A stretch of DNA of 16,697 bases from Butyrivibrio sp. (GCF_024699075.1 NZ_JAILQF010000367.1:1-16697), one strand, 5' to 3'; counted from the first letter of the stretch, positions 7,579 to 15,709 are shown. The notes: generated by a model not told the origin, from the letters alone. Program-made: numbers and translations.

Positions 7579-7584
7579 AAAATT

Positions 7585-8406
7585 ATGAAAAAGTATCAGT
7601 CAGTAAAGATAATAGTCAACACTCATAAGAAATATTGGATGCCTCATAGTAAGATGTATATACCTATGCAGGTTGGTGCAGCTCTTGATAAGGATGCCAA
7701 TGGCAATCCTAAAGATCTTGGATACCAGAAGGATAATGAGGGTGACAACATATCAGAGAAGAATCCGCTTTATTGTGAGCTTACAGGTCTGTACTGGGCT
7801 TGGAAGAATCTTGATGCGGATTATATAGGACTTTGTCATTACAGACGCTATTTTGGCGGTTTCAGATCATCAAGAAACCCTAAAGGAAAGATACTGCTTC
7901 GCCGTGAGCTTCAGCCTATGCTTGGCAAGTATCGTGTATTCCTTCCAACCAAGCGTCATTATGTTATAGAGTCGCTGTATTCACATTATCAGCATACTCA
8001 CTATATAGAACACCTTTATGTTACAAGAGGAATCATATCTCAGATGTATCCTGAATACATTGAGACTTATGATAAGGTCCTTCGTCAGACAAGTGGACAC
8101 ATGTTCAACATGATGATCATGGACCGTGAGCTTCTTAATGAATATTGCACATGGCTCTTTAATATTCTTGAAGAGCTTGAGAAGAAGATTGACGTAAGAC
8201 ACATGTCTCACTTCCAGGGTAGATATTGTGGAAGAGTAAGTGAGATCATATTTAACGTATGGCTTGATTATCAGATAGAGACAGGTCGAATCGACCGCTC
8301 TGAAGTGAAGATCCTTCCATATGTATACATGGAAAAAATAGACTGGGTCAAGAAGATAAGTAAATTCCTTCGAGCTAAGCTTTTCCATGAGAAGTATGAA
8401 GTATAA
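7585..8406 (+). CDS. DUF4422 family protein, putative glycosyltransferase of surface polysaccharide synthesis
   Basis: A 273-residue soluble protein with no membrane segment. The family block is clear: an N-terminal KIIVNTHKKYWMP strand, the conserved NPLYCELTGLYWAWKNL, then DYIGLCHYRRYFGG, and later HMFNMMIMDRELLNEYC. DUF4422 proteins are found in capsule, exopolysaccharide and LPS clusters and are generally taken to be glycosyltransferases, but I know of no defined donor or acceptor for this member. AGAGGA at 7574-7579 is the ribosome binding site, five bases before the ATG, and could be masked by pairing with the 5' leader. It is the first gene of the polymer cluster, but a strong terminator separates it from the next gene, so it may be expressed at a different level. 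Confidence 0.88.
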   Translation: MKKYQSVKIIVNTHKKYWMPHSKMYIPMQVGAALDKDANGNPKDLGYQKDNEGDNISEKNPLYCELTGLYWAWKNLDADYIGLCHYRRYFGGFRSSRNPKGKILLRRELQPMLGKYRVFLPTKRHYVIESLYSHYQHTHYIEHLYVTRGIISQMYPEYIETYDKVLRQTSGHMFNMMIMDRELLNEYCTWLFNILEELEKKIDVRHMSHFQGRYCGRVSEIIFNVWLDYQIETGRIDRSEVKILPYVYMEKIDWVKKISKFLRAKLFHEKYEV

Positions 8407-8417
8407 AGAGTAATTAT

Positions 8418-8456
8418 TTTGTAGTTCTGGACTTGTCCGGAACTACAAATGTTTTT
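8418..8456 (+). terminator. Strong intrinsic terminator between DUF4422 and LicD genes
   Basis: A 15-base arm (8418-8432) pairs with 8435-8449 with only one G-U pair; the tip is effectively a CTTG tetraloop. TTTTT follows at 8452-8456. It is 11 bases after the DUF4422 stop and inside a co-directional cluster. Confidence 0.9.
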
Positions 8457-8508
8457 AAGAACAAAAGAATCCGATAGTCTATACTATTAGACCAAAGGAA
8501 GGCGTACC

Positions 8509-9447
8509 TTGTCACTTTCAACTGTAAATGCGTTTAAGCATATGGAGTCAGCAGGCAATGTTGTCTTAGATGATGATCAGCTTAAGGCGCTCCAGAAGAC
8601 ACTTAACATGATCCTTGCAGATATTGTATCTGTATGCGAAGAAAATCACATAACCTATACACTTGGTGGTGGTTCAGCGCTTGGCGCTGTAAGGCATCAT
8701 GGCTTTATTCCGTGGGATGATGATATTGATATCAACATGCCTAGAAGAGATTATGAGAGATTTATCCCTGTTTTCACAAGAAAATTCGGGTGGAAATATT
8801 GGATACACACTCCTCAGGGAACCAAAGGCTATAACCTTTTGCTCTCCAGGATAAGGCTCAAAGGAACCAGTGTCGTAACGCGAGAAGATTTTAAAAACAA
8901 AGAAGCAGGAGCTTTCATCGACCTCTTTGTCATGGAGAATACCTTTAACAATGCACTCATCAGAAACCTTCACGGATTAGGATGTTGTGGATTGGGATTT
9001 CTTGTGTCATGCAGGAAGTTCTATAGGGATAGAAATGAGATGATGAAGATGGCTGCAGATGCAGGTCAGGACAAGATGGCGAAGATATTCAGGATGAAGA
9101 TCCTTATCGGCTTCTTGATTTCTTTTATCTCTCTTGATACTCTTGTAAGAGCCGGAGACAACATGAACCGCATCTGCAAGAATGATCATTCCAAATATAT
9201 TACTGTTCCTACAGGTCGTAAATACTTCTTTGGAGAGATGTATTTGCGAAAAGATGTTTGCAGAACGAGAAAAGTGTTGTATGATGGTAATTTGTACAGA
9301 GTTCCGCGCAATACCGATCTGTATTTGAAAAATCTGTATGGCGATTATATGAAGTTGCCTTCGCCTGATCAGATCGAAAAACATATTTTCTTTAAGCCTT
9401 TTTATCTAAGTCTTGAGGAAAAAAGAAATAGTAGTGATGGGAGATAA
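8509..9447 (+). CDS. LicD-family phosphotransferase
   Basis: A 312-residue member of the LicD/fukutin-related nucleotidyltransferase-fold family, which transfers phosphocholine, ribitol phosphate or a related group from a CDP carrier onto a glycan. The core motif is visible: LGGGSALGAVRHHGF (52-66), then PWDDDIDI (68-75), whose Asp residues bind the metal. A TTG start at 8509 is preferred because AAAGGAAGG (8494-8502) lies six bases upstream; the first internal ATG (8542) has no such site. Two hydrophobic stretches (about 148-162 and 200-212) may attach it to the membrane. No choline kinase or LicC-type gene is present, and a TarI-like cytidylyltransferase follows, so a CDP-alditol donor is more likely than CDP-choline. 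That is an inference from context. Confidence 0.9.
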   Translation: MSLSTVNAFKHMESAGNVVLDDDQLKALQKTLNMILADIVSVCEENHITYTLGGGSALGAVRHHGFIPWDDDIDINMPRRDYERFIPVFTRKFGWKYWIHTPQGTKGYNLLLSRIRLKGTSVVTREDFKNKEAGAFIDLFVMENTFNNALIRNLHGLGCCGLGFLVSCRKFYRDRNEMMKMAADAGQDKMAKIFRMKILIGFLISFISLDTLVRAGDNMNRICKNDHSKYITVPTGRKYFFGEMYLRKDVCRTRKVLYDGNLYRVPRNTDLYLKNLYGDYMKLPSPDQIEKHIFFKPFYLSLEEKRNSSDGR

Positions 9448-9504
9448 CCTTCTATATTATGAAGATTGCTCCTGGCCCATATAAGGGCATGAAAGGATTT
9501 ACAA

Positions 9505-10227
9505 ATGAATGCAGCATTAATATTTGCCGGAGGTACCGGTAAACGTATGAATTCAAAGGCAGTGCCTAAACAGTTCCTTATTCTGTATGGCAAGCCGCTC
9601 ATAATATATACTCTTGAGAAGTTCGAGAACCATCCTGATATAGACGGAATCGTTATTGCATGTCTTGAAGAGTGGATTCCTAAAATGAAGAAGTACTGTG
9701 AACAGTTTAACATCACCAAGGTACGTGCTATAGTTCCCGGCGGTTCTTCAGGTCAGGAGTCAATCTATCACGGACTTAAGTCAATCTCTTCAATGTATGG
9801 AGATGATGACGTAGTACTTATACATGATGGTGTTCGTCCTTTGGTTGATCCTAATACTATCAGTAAGGCAATAGAATGTGCCAACACAAAGGGTAATGCT
9901 ATCACAGTTACTCCTGCGATTGAGACAATCTTCCTTGATAACGAGTCTGATGGAGAAGTCGGACGTATCATAGATCGTAAGCAGTGCCTTATGGCAAGAG
10001 CACCTCAGTGCTTCCATATCAAAGATATCATGGCATGCCATACAAAGGCTATTGAAGAGCAGAAAGATGACTTTATTGATTCTGCGAGCATGATGAAATA
10101 TTATGGACATAAGCTCTTCACTATAGAAGGACGTGCTGAGAACATTAAGATCACAACTCCGGTTGACTTCTATATGTTCCGTGCTATAATTGATGCCCGT
10201 GAGAATCAGCAGATCTTCGGACTGTAA
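9505..10227 (+). CDS. IspD/TarI-family cytidylyltransferase, probably polyol-phosphate specific
   Basis: A 240-residue cytoplasmic enzyme that joins CTP to a polyol phosphate. The nucleotide-binding loop FAGGTGKRM (7-15), PKQF (21-24), IHDGVRPLVD (106-115) and the C-terminal NIKITTP motif are all present. The family contains both IspD (isoprenoid MEP pathway) and TarI (ribitol-5-phosphate, wall teichoic acid). The AGGTGKRM...PKQF spelling and the LicD and TagF neighbours favour a TarI-like role that supplies a CDP-alditol to the cluster. No TarJ-type alcohol dehydrogenase is adjacent, although the SDR-type gene at 14485 could provide the reductive step. The ribosome binding site is AAAGGA (9491-9496). 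The alternative, a cluster-borne copy of IspD, cannot be excluded. Confidence 0.85.
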   Translation: MNAALIFAGGTGKRMNSKAVPKQFLILYGKPLIIYTLEKFENHPDIDGIVIACLEEWIPKMKKYCEQFNITKVRAIVPGGSSGQESIYHGLKSISSMYGDDDVVLIHDGVRPLVDPNTISKAIECANTKGNAITVTPAIETIFLDNESDGEVGRIIDRKQCLMARAPQCFHIKDIMACHTKAIEEQKDDFIDSASMMKYYGHKLFTIEGRAENIKITTPVDFYMFRAIIDARENQQIFGL

Positions 10228-10277
10228 TTTTGACATAGTAGTTTGACGTGTAAATAGTAATATTTAGGAGATTTATA

Positions 10278-11546
10278 ATGCCAGTAGTTCAGATTGTAAA
10301 GAGAAAAGCAAAGAGAATCTTCCCCGCAGCTGTAGAAGGAAGATTCTTCAAGAGAATGGGAGTAGCCTGGAAGCAGACTAAGACATGGGTTGACCGTTCA
10401 ATAGGTTATGAAAACCGTAAGGTTTTATCACAGAATACACCTGTTGTTCATAACCAGATAATGTTCATTACATTCAATCACAGCTATTCCTGTAACCCTA
10501 AGTATATCTGCGAGGAGCTTATAAAGCGTGATGCAAACGTTGAGATTTACTGGGGCGTTACAAATATGAATACAAGAGGTTATGTTCCGGATCTTCCTAA
10601 TGTTCATATTGTTAAGATGAACAGTTATGAATATTTCGTAGCAGCATGCTCTTCACATGTTATTATTATCAATTCACTTCTTGGTGATAAGTTCTATCCC
10701 TTCCCTGTTAAGAAGGAACAGCGCGTATTTGAGACATGGCACGGAAGTCTTGGTATCAAGCGTTTCGACCTTGATCACTATAATACAAACCTTTCATGGC
10801 CTGAAGCAGCAGTACGTACAGGTAAGCTTACCAACTATTGCATATCCAATTCAAAGTTTGAAGAGGATGTATTCAGAGAGACCTTCTGGCCCCAGACCAA
10901 GATCATGCGTCTTGGACATGCAAGAAATGATATCTTCTTTGATACATATAAGGAAAAGAGAGAGCAGTGGAAGAAAGACTTCTTCGAAGAAAGAGGCCTT
11001 GATCCTGAGACAAAGCTTTGCCTCTATGCACCTACATTCCGTGATACTCACAATTTCGAGGTTTATGACCTTAACTGTGACAGACTTGTTGAGGCTCTTG
11101 AAGAGCGCTTCGGTGGTGAGTGGAAGATTCTTCTTCGTTATCATGACAATGATAAGAAGAAAGAGAAGACACAGAACAAGCTTAATCAGGACTGTGTTAT
11201 CGATGTAACAGATCTTCCTGATATTCAGGAACTTCTTTCATTCGTTGATTGCGGAATCACAGACTATTCTTCATGGATATATGACTTCGTTCTCAGTGGA
11301 AAGCCTGGATTTATCTATGCAAGAGACGTAGATATTTATAACAATGAACGTGGATTCTACTTCAAGCTTGAAGAGTCTCCATTCCCTGTTGCTACATGCA
11401 ATGAAGAAATGATGGACAATGTACGTTCTTTTGATGAGGAACTGTATGCTAAGAAAGTTAAGGAATTCCTTGATGGTAAGGGATGTATGGATGATGGTCA
11501 CGCCAGCGAGAGAATTGTTGACAGACTTATGAAACTTCTTGGTTAA
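10278..11546 (+). CDS. CDP-glycerol/CDP-ribitol glycerophosphotransferase family (TagF/TarL-like)
   Basis: A 422-residue transferase of the family that primes or polymerises poly(alditol phosphate) chains on the cytoplasmic membrane face. The GT-B features of TagF are visible: ETWHGSLGIKRFD with His155 (catalytic-type WHG), APTFRD (251-256), RYHDN with His289, and DYSSWIYDF (329-337), which binds the CDP-polyol phosphate. The basic N-terminus (about 1-40, rich in Lys/Arg and aromatic residues) looks amphipathic, as expected for peripheral membrane binding. At this length it lacks the extra N-terminal region of long TagF proteins. It would use the product of the TarI-like enzyme. AGGAG upstream (about 10266-10270) is the ribosome binding site. 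Whether it adds one unit or polymerises cannot be told. Confidence 0.93.
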   Translation: MPVVQIVKRKAKRIFPAAVEGRFFKRMGVAWKQTKTWVDRSIGYENRKVLSQNTPVVHNQIMFITFNHSYSCNPKYICEELIKRDANVEIYWGVTNMNTRGYVPDLPNVHIVKMNSYEYFVAACSSHVIIINSLLGDKFYPFPVKKEQRVFETWHGSLGIKRFDLDHYNTNLSWPEAAVRTGKLTNYCISNSKFEEDVFRETFWPQTKIMRLGHARNDIFFDTYKEKREQWKKDFFEERGLDPETKLCLYAPTFRDTHNFEVYDLNCDRLVEALEERFGGEWKILLRYHDNDKKKEKTQNKLNQDCVIDVTDLPDIQELLSFVDCGITDYSSWIYDFVLSGKPGFIYARDVDIYNNERGFYFKLEESPFPVATCNEEMMDNVRSFDEELYAKKVKEFLDGKGCMDDGHASERIVDRLMKLLG

Positions 11547-11553
11547 AATAGTT

Positions 11554-11584
11554 AGGGCGCATGGGGATTGTACCTTTGCGCCCT
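11554..11584 (+). other. Hairpin between glycerophosphotransferase and acyltransferase genes
   Basis: AGGGCGCA (11554-11561) pairs perfectly with TGCGCCCT (11577-11584) around a 15-base loop. No T-run follows, so it is more likely an RNA processing, stability or regulatory hairpin than a strong terminator. It shares sequence blocks with the cluster leader near 7440-7480. Confidence 0.7.
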
Positions 11585-11620
11585 CATTTAGGTTATTAGC
11601 GTAAATTATTAGAGGTAATT

Positions 11621-12754
11621 ATGGCAGAAAAAACAAAAAGCCGGAGAAATGGCCGAATAGAACTACTACGTTTTGTCTTCGCCTTTATTGTACTGCTTCA
11701 TCATTCCAGATATCTTTTGGGTGATGATAATTGTTATTTTCTTGGAGGATCGCTTGGCGTAGAATTCTTCTTCATAGTTTCTGGCTATCTGATGATGAAT
11801 TCTGTAGACCGCATAGTAGCTTCCAAAAGTTATAATACAATTCCGGTTGATAAGAACCTGGCTAATGAAACAGTTTCTTTTATCAAAAAGAAGATAAGAG
11901 CTGTACTTCCTCAGTTCCCTATAGCATGGTTTATAGGACTTATTGCAGTTATCATATTAAACCATATGACTTTTAGGCAGGCTTTGGTTGAGTTCGTACA
12001 GGACTTTTGGGAACTTGCACTTCTCAAGATGACAGGTATCTTCTATGGCGGACTTGATGGAGTTATATGGTATATATCCTCAATGCTTATATGCATGACG
12101 ATATTGTATCCATTACTTAGGAAATTTCCTCATATGATGAGGAAGATATGGTGCCCTCTTATAGCGCTGATGCTTCTTGGAAGCATGTGCATAGTTGACG
12201 GACATCCAAGAAATCCGGCTAAGATTTATGGATTTATATTTAAGGGCAATTTAAGAGCATTTGCAGAGCTTTGTATAGGAATATGGTCCTTTGACATAGT
12301 AAGAAAGATAAGGAATGTTAACTGGACACCTATTGCAAAGATCATATTCGAAATAATGCAGCTTGCAGGCTACCTTGTGGCGATTATATATATGTATTAC
12401 GATACACCTGGCAAATATGATTATTTCTTCCTGATGGTCATGACAATTTCGATAATGCTGTCATTTGCGCAGGTCGGAATCATGTCAGATATATATAACA
12501 ACAGATTCTGTATGGTACTTGGACGATTCTCAACGGCAATGTACTTTTCGCATATCTATTATGCTCAGAATCTGAATATGATACTAAGTGATAGTTTAAG
12601 TAAGCAGGAAAAGACACTTATATATGTTGCCTGTTCATTTGTAACTGCATTTGTTGTAGAAGTGCTGGCACTTCTTTATAAGAAGGTGTCACCAACTATT
12701 ATGAGGGGCCTAAAAGCCATTTTAGTGGATAGTAAAAATGAAAAAGATAATTGA
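11621..12754 (+). CDS. Membrane acyltransferase, acyltransferase 3 (OafA-like) family
   Basis: A 377-residue polytopic membrane protein with about ten hydrophobic segments. The N-terminus has the family signature RIELLRFVFAFIVLLHHS with the conserved His pair (27-28), then GGSLGVEFFFIVSGYLM. This family moves acyl groups, usually acetyl, onto cell-surface sugars across the cytoplasmic membrane, so it may O-acylate the polymer made by the cluster. The exact acceptor is unknown. AGAGG lies before the ATG in a context (TTAGAGGTAATT) similar to that of the first cluster gene. Its 3' end overlaps the ABC permease gene by 17 bases, implying one transcript and translational coupling. Confidence 0.9.
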   Translation: MAEKTKSRRNGRIELLRFVFAFIVLLHHSRYLLGDDNCYFLGGSLGVEFFFIVSGYLMMNSVDRIVASKSYNTIPVDKNLANETVSFIKKKIRAVLPQFPIAWFIGLIAVIILNHMTFRQALVEFVQDFWELALLKMTGIFYGGLDGVIWYISSMLICMTILYPLLRKFPHMMRKIWCPLIALMLLGSMCIVDGHPRNPAKIYGFIFKGNLRAFAELCIGIWSFDIVRKIRNVNWTPIAKIIFEIMQLAGYLVAIIYMYYDTPGKYDYFFLMVMTISIMLSFAQVGIMSDIYNNRFCMVLGRFSTAMYFSHIYYAQNLNMILSDSLSKQEKTLIYVACSFVTAFVVEVLALLYKKVSPTIMRGLKAILVDSKNEKDN

Positions 12755-13514
12755 AAAATGTAAAAAGTATCAGTTCCTTTTCGAAGAGCTGGTAAAAAGA
12801 GATTTTAAACAGAAGTATAAAAGAAGTATCCTTGGAATGGGTTGGAGTATTCTTTCCCCACTTCTTACTTTACTTGTTATGTATATGGTCTTTTCAAGAC
12901 TCTTTGGAGATAGAATGGAGCATTATGTAACATATCTTTTTAGTGGACAGCTTGTACTTTCTTATTACAAGGAATCTACCAAGAATGGTATGACCAGTCT
13001 TGTTAATAATTCAAAGATCTTTACCAAGATCAATGTGCCAAAGTATATGTTCCTTTTATCCAAGAACGTATCAGCACTTGTTAACTTTGGTCTTACACTT
13101 GTTGTATACTTTATTTTCTGTGCTTTTGATGGGATCACTTTCCATCCGCAGCAGATTCTTATTATCTTCCCAATCTTATGTGTGCTGGGACTTAATATAG
13201 GCGTAGGACTTATTCTTTCTGCTATGTTCGTATTTTTCAGAGATATAAGATATCTTTATGATATTGTACTTACACTTCTTACATACGTATCAGCGATATT
13301 CTACTCTGTAGAGAAGTTCTCACCAACCGGACAGCATCTGTTCTTATTAAATCCGGTATATGTATATATTAAATATTTCCGTGTGATCATGATGGACGGA
13401 ATAATTCCTTCATTCCAGTATCATCTTCTGTGTCTTTTCTATGCAGGACTCAGCCTTCTTATAGGCGGACTTATCTATAAGAAGAATAATCACGCTTTCC
13501 TGTACTATTTATAA
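12738..13514 (+). CDS. ABC-2 type polysaccharide/teichoic acid export permease (TagG/Wzm-like)
   Basis: A 258-residue inner membrane permease with six predicted membrane segments. The N-terminal motif FKQKYKRSILGMGWSILSPL and the helix that follows are typical of TagG/Wzm/KpsM proteins. It should form the channel that exports lipid-linked polymer, pairing with the ATPase encoded 13 bases downstream. The start overlaps the acyltransferase gene by 17 bases and its own ribosome binding site is weak, so translation probably depends on coupling. Whether the cargo is teichoic acid, capsule or another polymer is inferred only from the neighbours. Confidence 0.92.
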   Translation: MKKIIEKCKKYQFLFEELVKRDFKQKYKRSILGMGWSILSPLLTLLVMYMVFSRLFGDRMEHYVTYLFSGQLVLSYYKESTKNGMTSLVNNSKIFTKINVPKYMFLLSKNVSALVNFGLTLVVYFIFCAFDGITFHPQQILIIFPILCVLGLNIGVGLILSAMFVFFRDIRYLYDIVLTLLTYVSAIFYSVEKFSPTGQHLFLLNPVYVYIKYFRVIMMDGIIPSFQYHLLCLFYAGLSLLIGGLIYKKNNHAFLYYL

Positions 13515-13527
13515 GAGGATAACAGTT

Positions 13528-14403
13528 ATGGCAGTTATAGAATGTAATAATGTTAGCATCCGTTATATGACGGGTGACTTTAAAGCAATCGGTTTAAAAG
13601 AATATGTTATTCGCCACTTAAAGGGTAACTATCATGTCAAGGAATTCTGGGCTGATAAGGATGTAACCTTCAAGCTTGAAAAGGGAGACATGCTTGGTAT
13701 AATCGGATCTAACGGCGCCGGAAAGTCTACACTTTTAAAGGCTGTAACAGGTATTATGATCCCAACCTATGGAGAACTTCATACAAAGGGTAATATCGCA
13801 GCACTACTTGAGCTTGCAAGCGGATTTGACGGTGATATGACTGTTAAAGAAAATACATATCTTCGTGGCGCACTCCTTGGATATACAAGACAGTTCCTTG
13901 ATGAGAAATATGATGAGATCATAAAATTCGCTGAGCTTGAGGAGTTCCAGGACTATGAATTCAAGCAGCTCTCATCCGGTATGAAATCAAGACTTGCCTT
14001 CTCTATTGCTTGTCTTGTTAATCCTGATATCATCATCCTTGATGAAGTATTGTCAGTTGGTGACGGAGCTTTCAGGAAGAAATCCGGAGACAAGATGAAA
14101 GAGATCCTTGATAGCGGTGTTACAGGACTTCTAGTAAGCCATTCGATATCTCAGGTCAGAGAGCTCTGCAATAAGATCTTATGGCTCGATCATGGTAAGC
14201 AGGTAGCATTCACAGATGAAGTTGACCTTTACTGCGATGCCTACGAAGAATTCCTTATGACCAAGAAGCTTCCTAAAAATGATGGCGATATTGCAAAGCT
14301 TGCAGAAGGCTACAAGATTCGTCTTAAGAAGGAAGAGGAAGAGAAGGACAGAAAGGCAGCTGAACGCGCTGCTAAGGCAAAAGCCAAGAGTTCTGAGAAA
14401 TAA
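13528..14403 (+). CDS. ABC transporter ATPase for polysaccharide/teichoic acid export (TagH/Wzt-like)
   Basis: A 291-residue ATPase that would drive the TagG-like permease. It has Walker A GSNGAGKST (60-68), the signature LSSGMKSR (148-155), Walker B DIIILDEV (167-174), and switch His205 in LLVSHS. The early YMTGDFKAIGLKEYVIRHLKG segment is typical of Wzt/TagH ATPases. The C-terminus (about 253-291) is a short, highly charged Lys/Glu/Ala helix. It is not the folded carbohydrate-binding domain of O-antigen Wzt proteins nor the long extracytoplasmic part of Bacillus TagH. GAGGA precedes the ATG. A terminator begins 18 bases after the stop codon. Confidence 0.94.
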   Translation: MAVIECNNVSIRYMTGDFKAIGLKEYVIRHLKGNYHVKEFWADKDVTFKLEKGDMLGIIGSNGAGKSTLLKAVTGIMIPTYGELHTKGNIAALLELASGFDGDMTVKENTYLRGALLGYTRQFLDEKYDEIIKFAELEEFQDYEFKQLSSGMKSRLAFSIACLVNPDIIILDEVLSVGDGAFRKKSGDKMKEILDSGVTGLLVSHSISQVRELCNKILWLDHGKQVAFTDEVDLYCDAYEEFLMTKKLPKNDGDIAKLAEGYKIRLKKEEEEKDRKAAERAAKAKAKSSEK

Positions 14404-14420
14404 CAGGTTAGTAATGATAT

Positions 14421-14455
14421 AGCGGCTGAGAATGTTATGTTCTCAGCGCTTTTTA
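14421..14455 (+). terminator. Intrinsic terminator after the ABC ATPase gene
   Basis: AGCGGCTGAGAA (14421-14432) pairs with TTCTCAGCGCT (14440-14450) with one bulged G and a seven-base loop, followed by TTTTT. It overlaps the upstream ATG candidate (14437) of the next gene, which supports the later start at 14485. Confidence 0.88.
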
Positions 14456-14484
14456 TAATAAAATGCCAAGAAATGGGGGCTAAT

Positions 14485-15618
14485 ATGAATATTTACAACA
14501 GCAGCATTATAGAAAGTCCATTAGATTCAACTCTTCAGGAGGATCTTGAGAACACAGCTTTAAGCGATGATCTTCCTATTAATAATCTTCAGGATTCGAT
14601 CATCCTTGTAACAGGTGCAACAGGCCTTGTTGGCATGCAGATGGTTAAGAGTCTTGCAGCCATGAACAGGCTTAAAGGCACTAATATAAGCATCATGGCG
14701 CTTGTTAGGAATCCTGATAAAGCAAAGTCTATTTACGCAGAGCTTGCAAACCGCGGAGATATTACCTTCGTTAAGGCCGACCTTAATGATAAAGAGGGAA
14801 TTATAAAGGCTGTAGAATCTTCATATAATAATATAAGAGTAAATAAAGCTGATGCTCCCTTTTATATCATTCACGGTGCTGCAGTAACAGCATCTAAGAC
14901 TATGGTGGAAAAGCCTGTCGAGACCATAGATACAGCCATAAATGGCACTAAGAATATGCTTGAAGTAGCAAGAAAGCTTGGTGTTAATTCTTTGGTCTAT
15001 ATATCTTCAATGGAAGTGTACGGAAGCTTTACAGAAGCTACTTACGTAACTGAGGATGTTATGGGCTATATCGATCCTTTGGTAGTAAGGAGCAATTACC
15101 AGCTTACAAAGCGTATGTGTGAAAATATGTGCATAGCTTATGCCAAGGAGTTCGATATACCTGTAAAGATTGCACGCCTTTCCCAGACTTTCGGAGCAGG
15201 AATCCTTCCTGGAGAAAACAGGGTTTTCGCCCAGTTTGCAAGAAGCGTTATGAACAATCAGGATATCGTTCTTCATACTAAAGGCCTTTCAGAAGGTAAT
15301 TACTGCTATACCGCAGATACAATAAGAGGACTTCTTACTATACTTATAAAGGGTGAGAATTCAAATGCTTACAACGTAAGCAATGAAGATACACACACAA
15401 CGATCGCAGGCATGGCTAAATTTGCATCTGAACAGCTTGCAGGTGGTAAGATCAAGGTAATATTTGACATCCCCGAAGATAATAAGTTCGGATATGCAGC
15501 TGACACTAAGATGAAGCTTTCAAATAAAAAGCTTAAAGCACTCGGCTGGGAGCCATGCTATAGCTTAGAAGACGCATACAGACGCATGATGGCAAGCATG
15601 GAGCAGCAGGGAATTTAA
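14485..15618 (+). CDS. NAD-dependent epimerase/dehydratase (extended SDR family)
   Basis: A 377-residue Rossmann-fold oxidoreductase. VTGATGLVG (42-50) is the NAD-binding glycine motif. Ser174/Ser175 in YISSMEVYG and Tyr205-x3-Lys209 (YQLTK) form the catalytic set of extended SDR enzymes. The first 37 residues are a leader before the Rossmann strand, seen in relatives from polysaccharide clusters. It would epimerise, dehydrate or reduce an activated sugar or polyol precursor; with a TarI-like enzyme and no TarJ in the window, a reductase role for the CDP-linked product is possible but unproven. ATG 14485, four bases after GGGGGC, is chosen over ATG 14437, which lies inside a terminator loop. 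It is the last gene of the cluster. Confidence 0.87.
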   Translation: MNIYNSSIIESPLDSTLQEDLENTALSDDLPINNLQDSIILVTGATGLVGMQMVKSLAAMNRLKGTNISIMALVRNPDKAKSIYAELANRGDITFVKADLNDKEGIIKAVESSYNNIRVNKADAPFYIIHGAAVTASKTMVEKPVETIDTAINGTKNMLEVARKLGVNSLVYISSMEVYGSFTEATYVTEDVMGYIDPLVVRSNYQLTKRMCENMCIAYAKEFDIPVKIARLSQTFGAGILPGENRVFAQFARSVMNNQDIVLHTKGLSEGNYCYTADTIRGLLTILIKGENSNAYNVSNEDTHTTIAGMAKFASEQLAGGKIKVIFDIPEDNKFGYAADTKMKLSNKKLKALGWEPCYSLEDAYRRMMASMEQQGI

Positions 15619-15670
15619 TTAATTAAAACTAAAAATATTTTTAGGTTTGATTTAGGTATGTATGTAATAA

Positions 15671-15708
15671 TTCAACATGTCAGCAGTTAATACTACTGAT
15701 ATGTTGGA
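15671..15708. other. Long hairpin downstream of the epimerase gene
   Basis: TTCAACATGTCAGCAG (15671-15686) pairs with 15693-15708, a 16-position stem with one mismatch and two G-U pairs and a six-base loop. No T-run follows before the next hairpin. Confidence 0.7.
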
Positions 15709-15709
15709 T

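Noticed and set aside
9790..10236. Antisense open frame of 148 codons opposite the cytidylyltransferase gene
   Set aside because: It mirrors a strongly conserved gene, has no ribosome binding site, and its composition is that of a shadow frame.
10229..10260. Possible promoter before the glycerophosphotransferase gene (TTGACA, repeated as TTGACG 13 bases on)
   Set aside because: No -10 box lies at 16-18 bases; the best candidates sit at 15 or 19 bases and match poorly.
14437..14484. Upstream in-frame ATG extending the epimerase gene by 16 residues
   Set aside because: It lies in the loop of the 14421-14455 terminator and lacks a ribosome binding site, while ATG 14485 follows GGGGGC closely.
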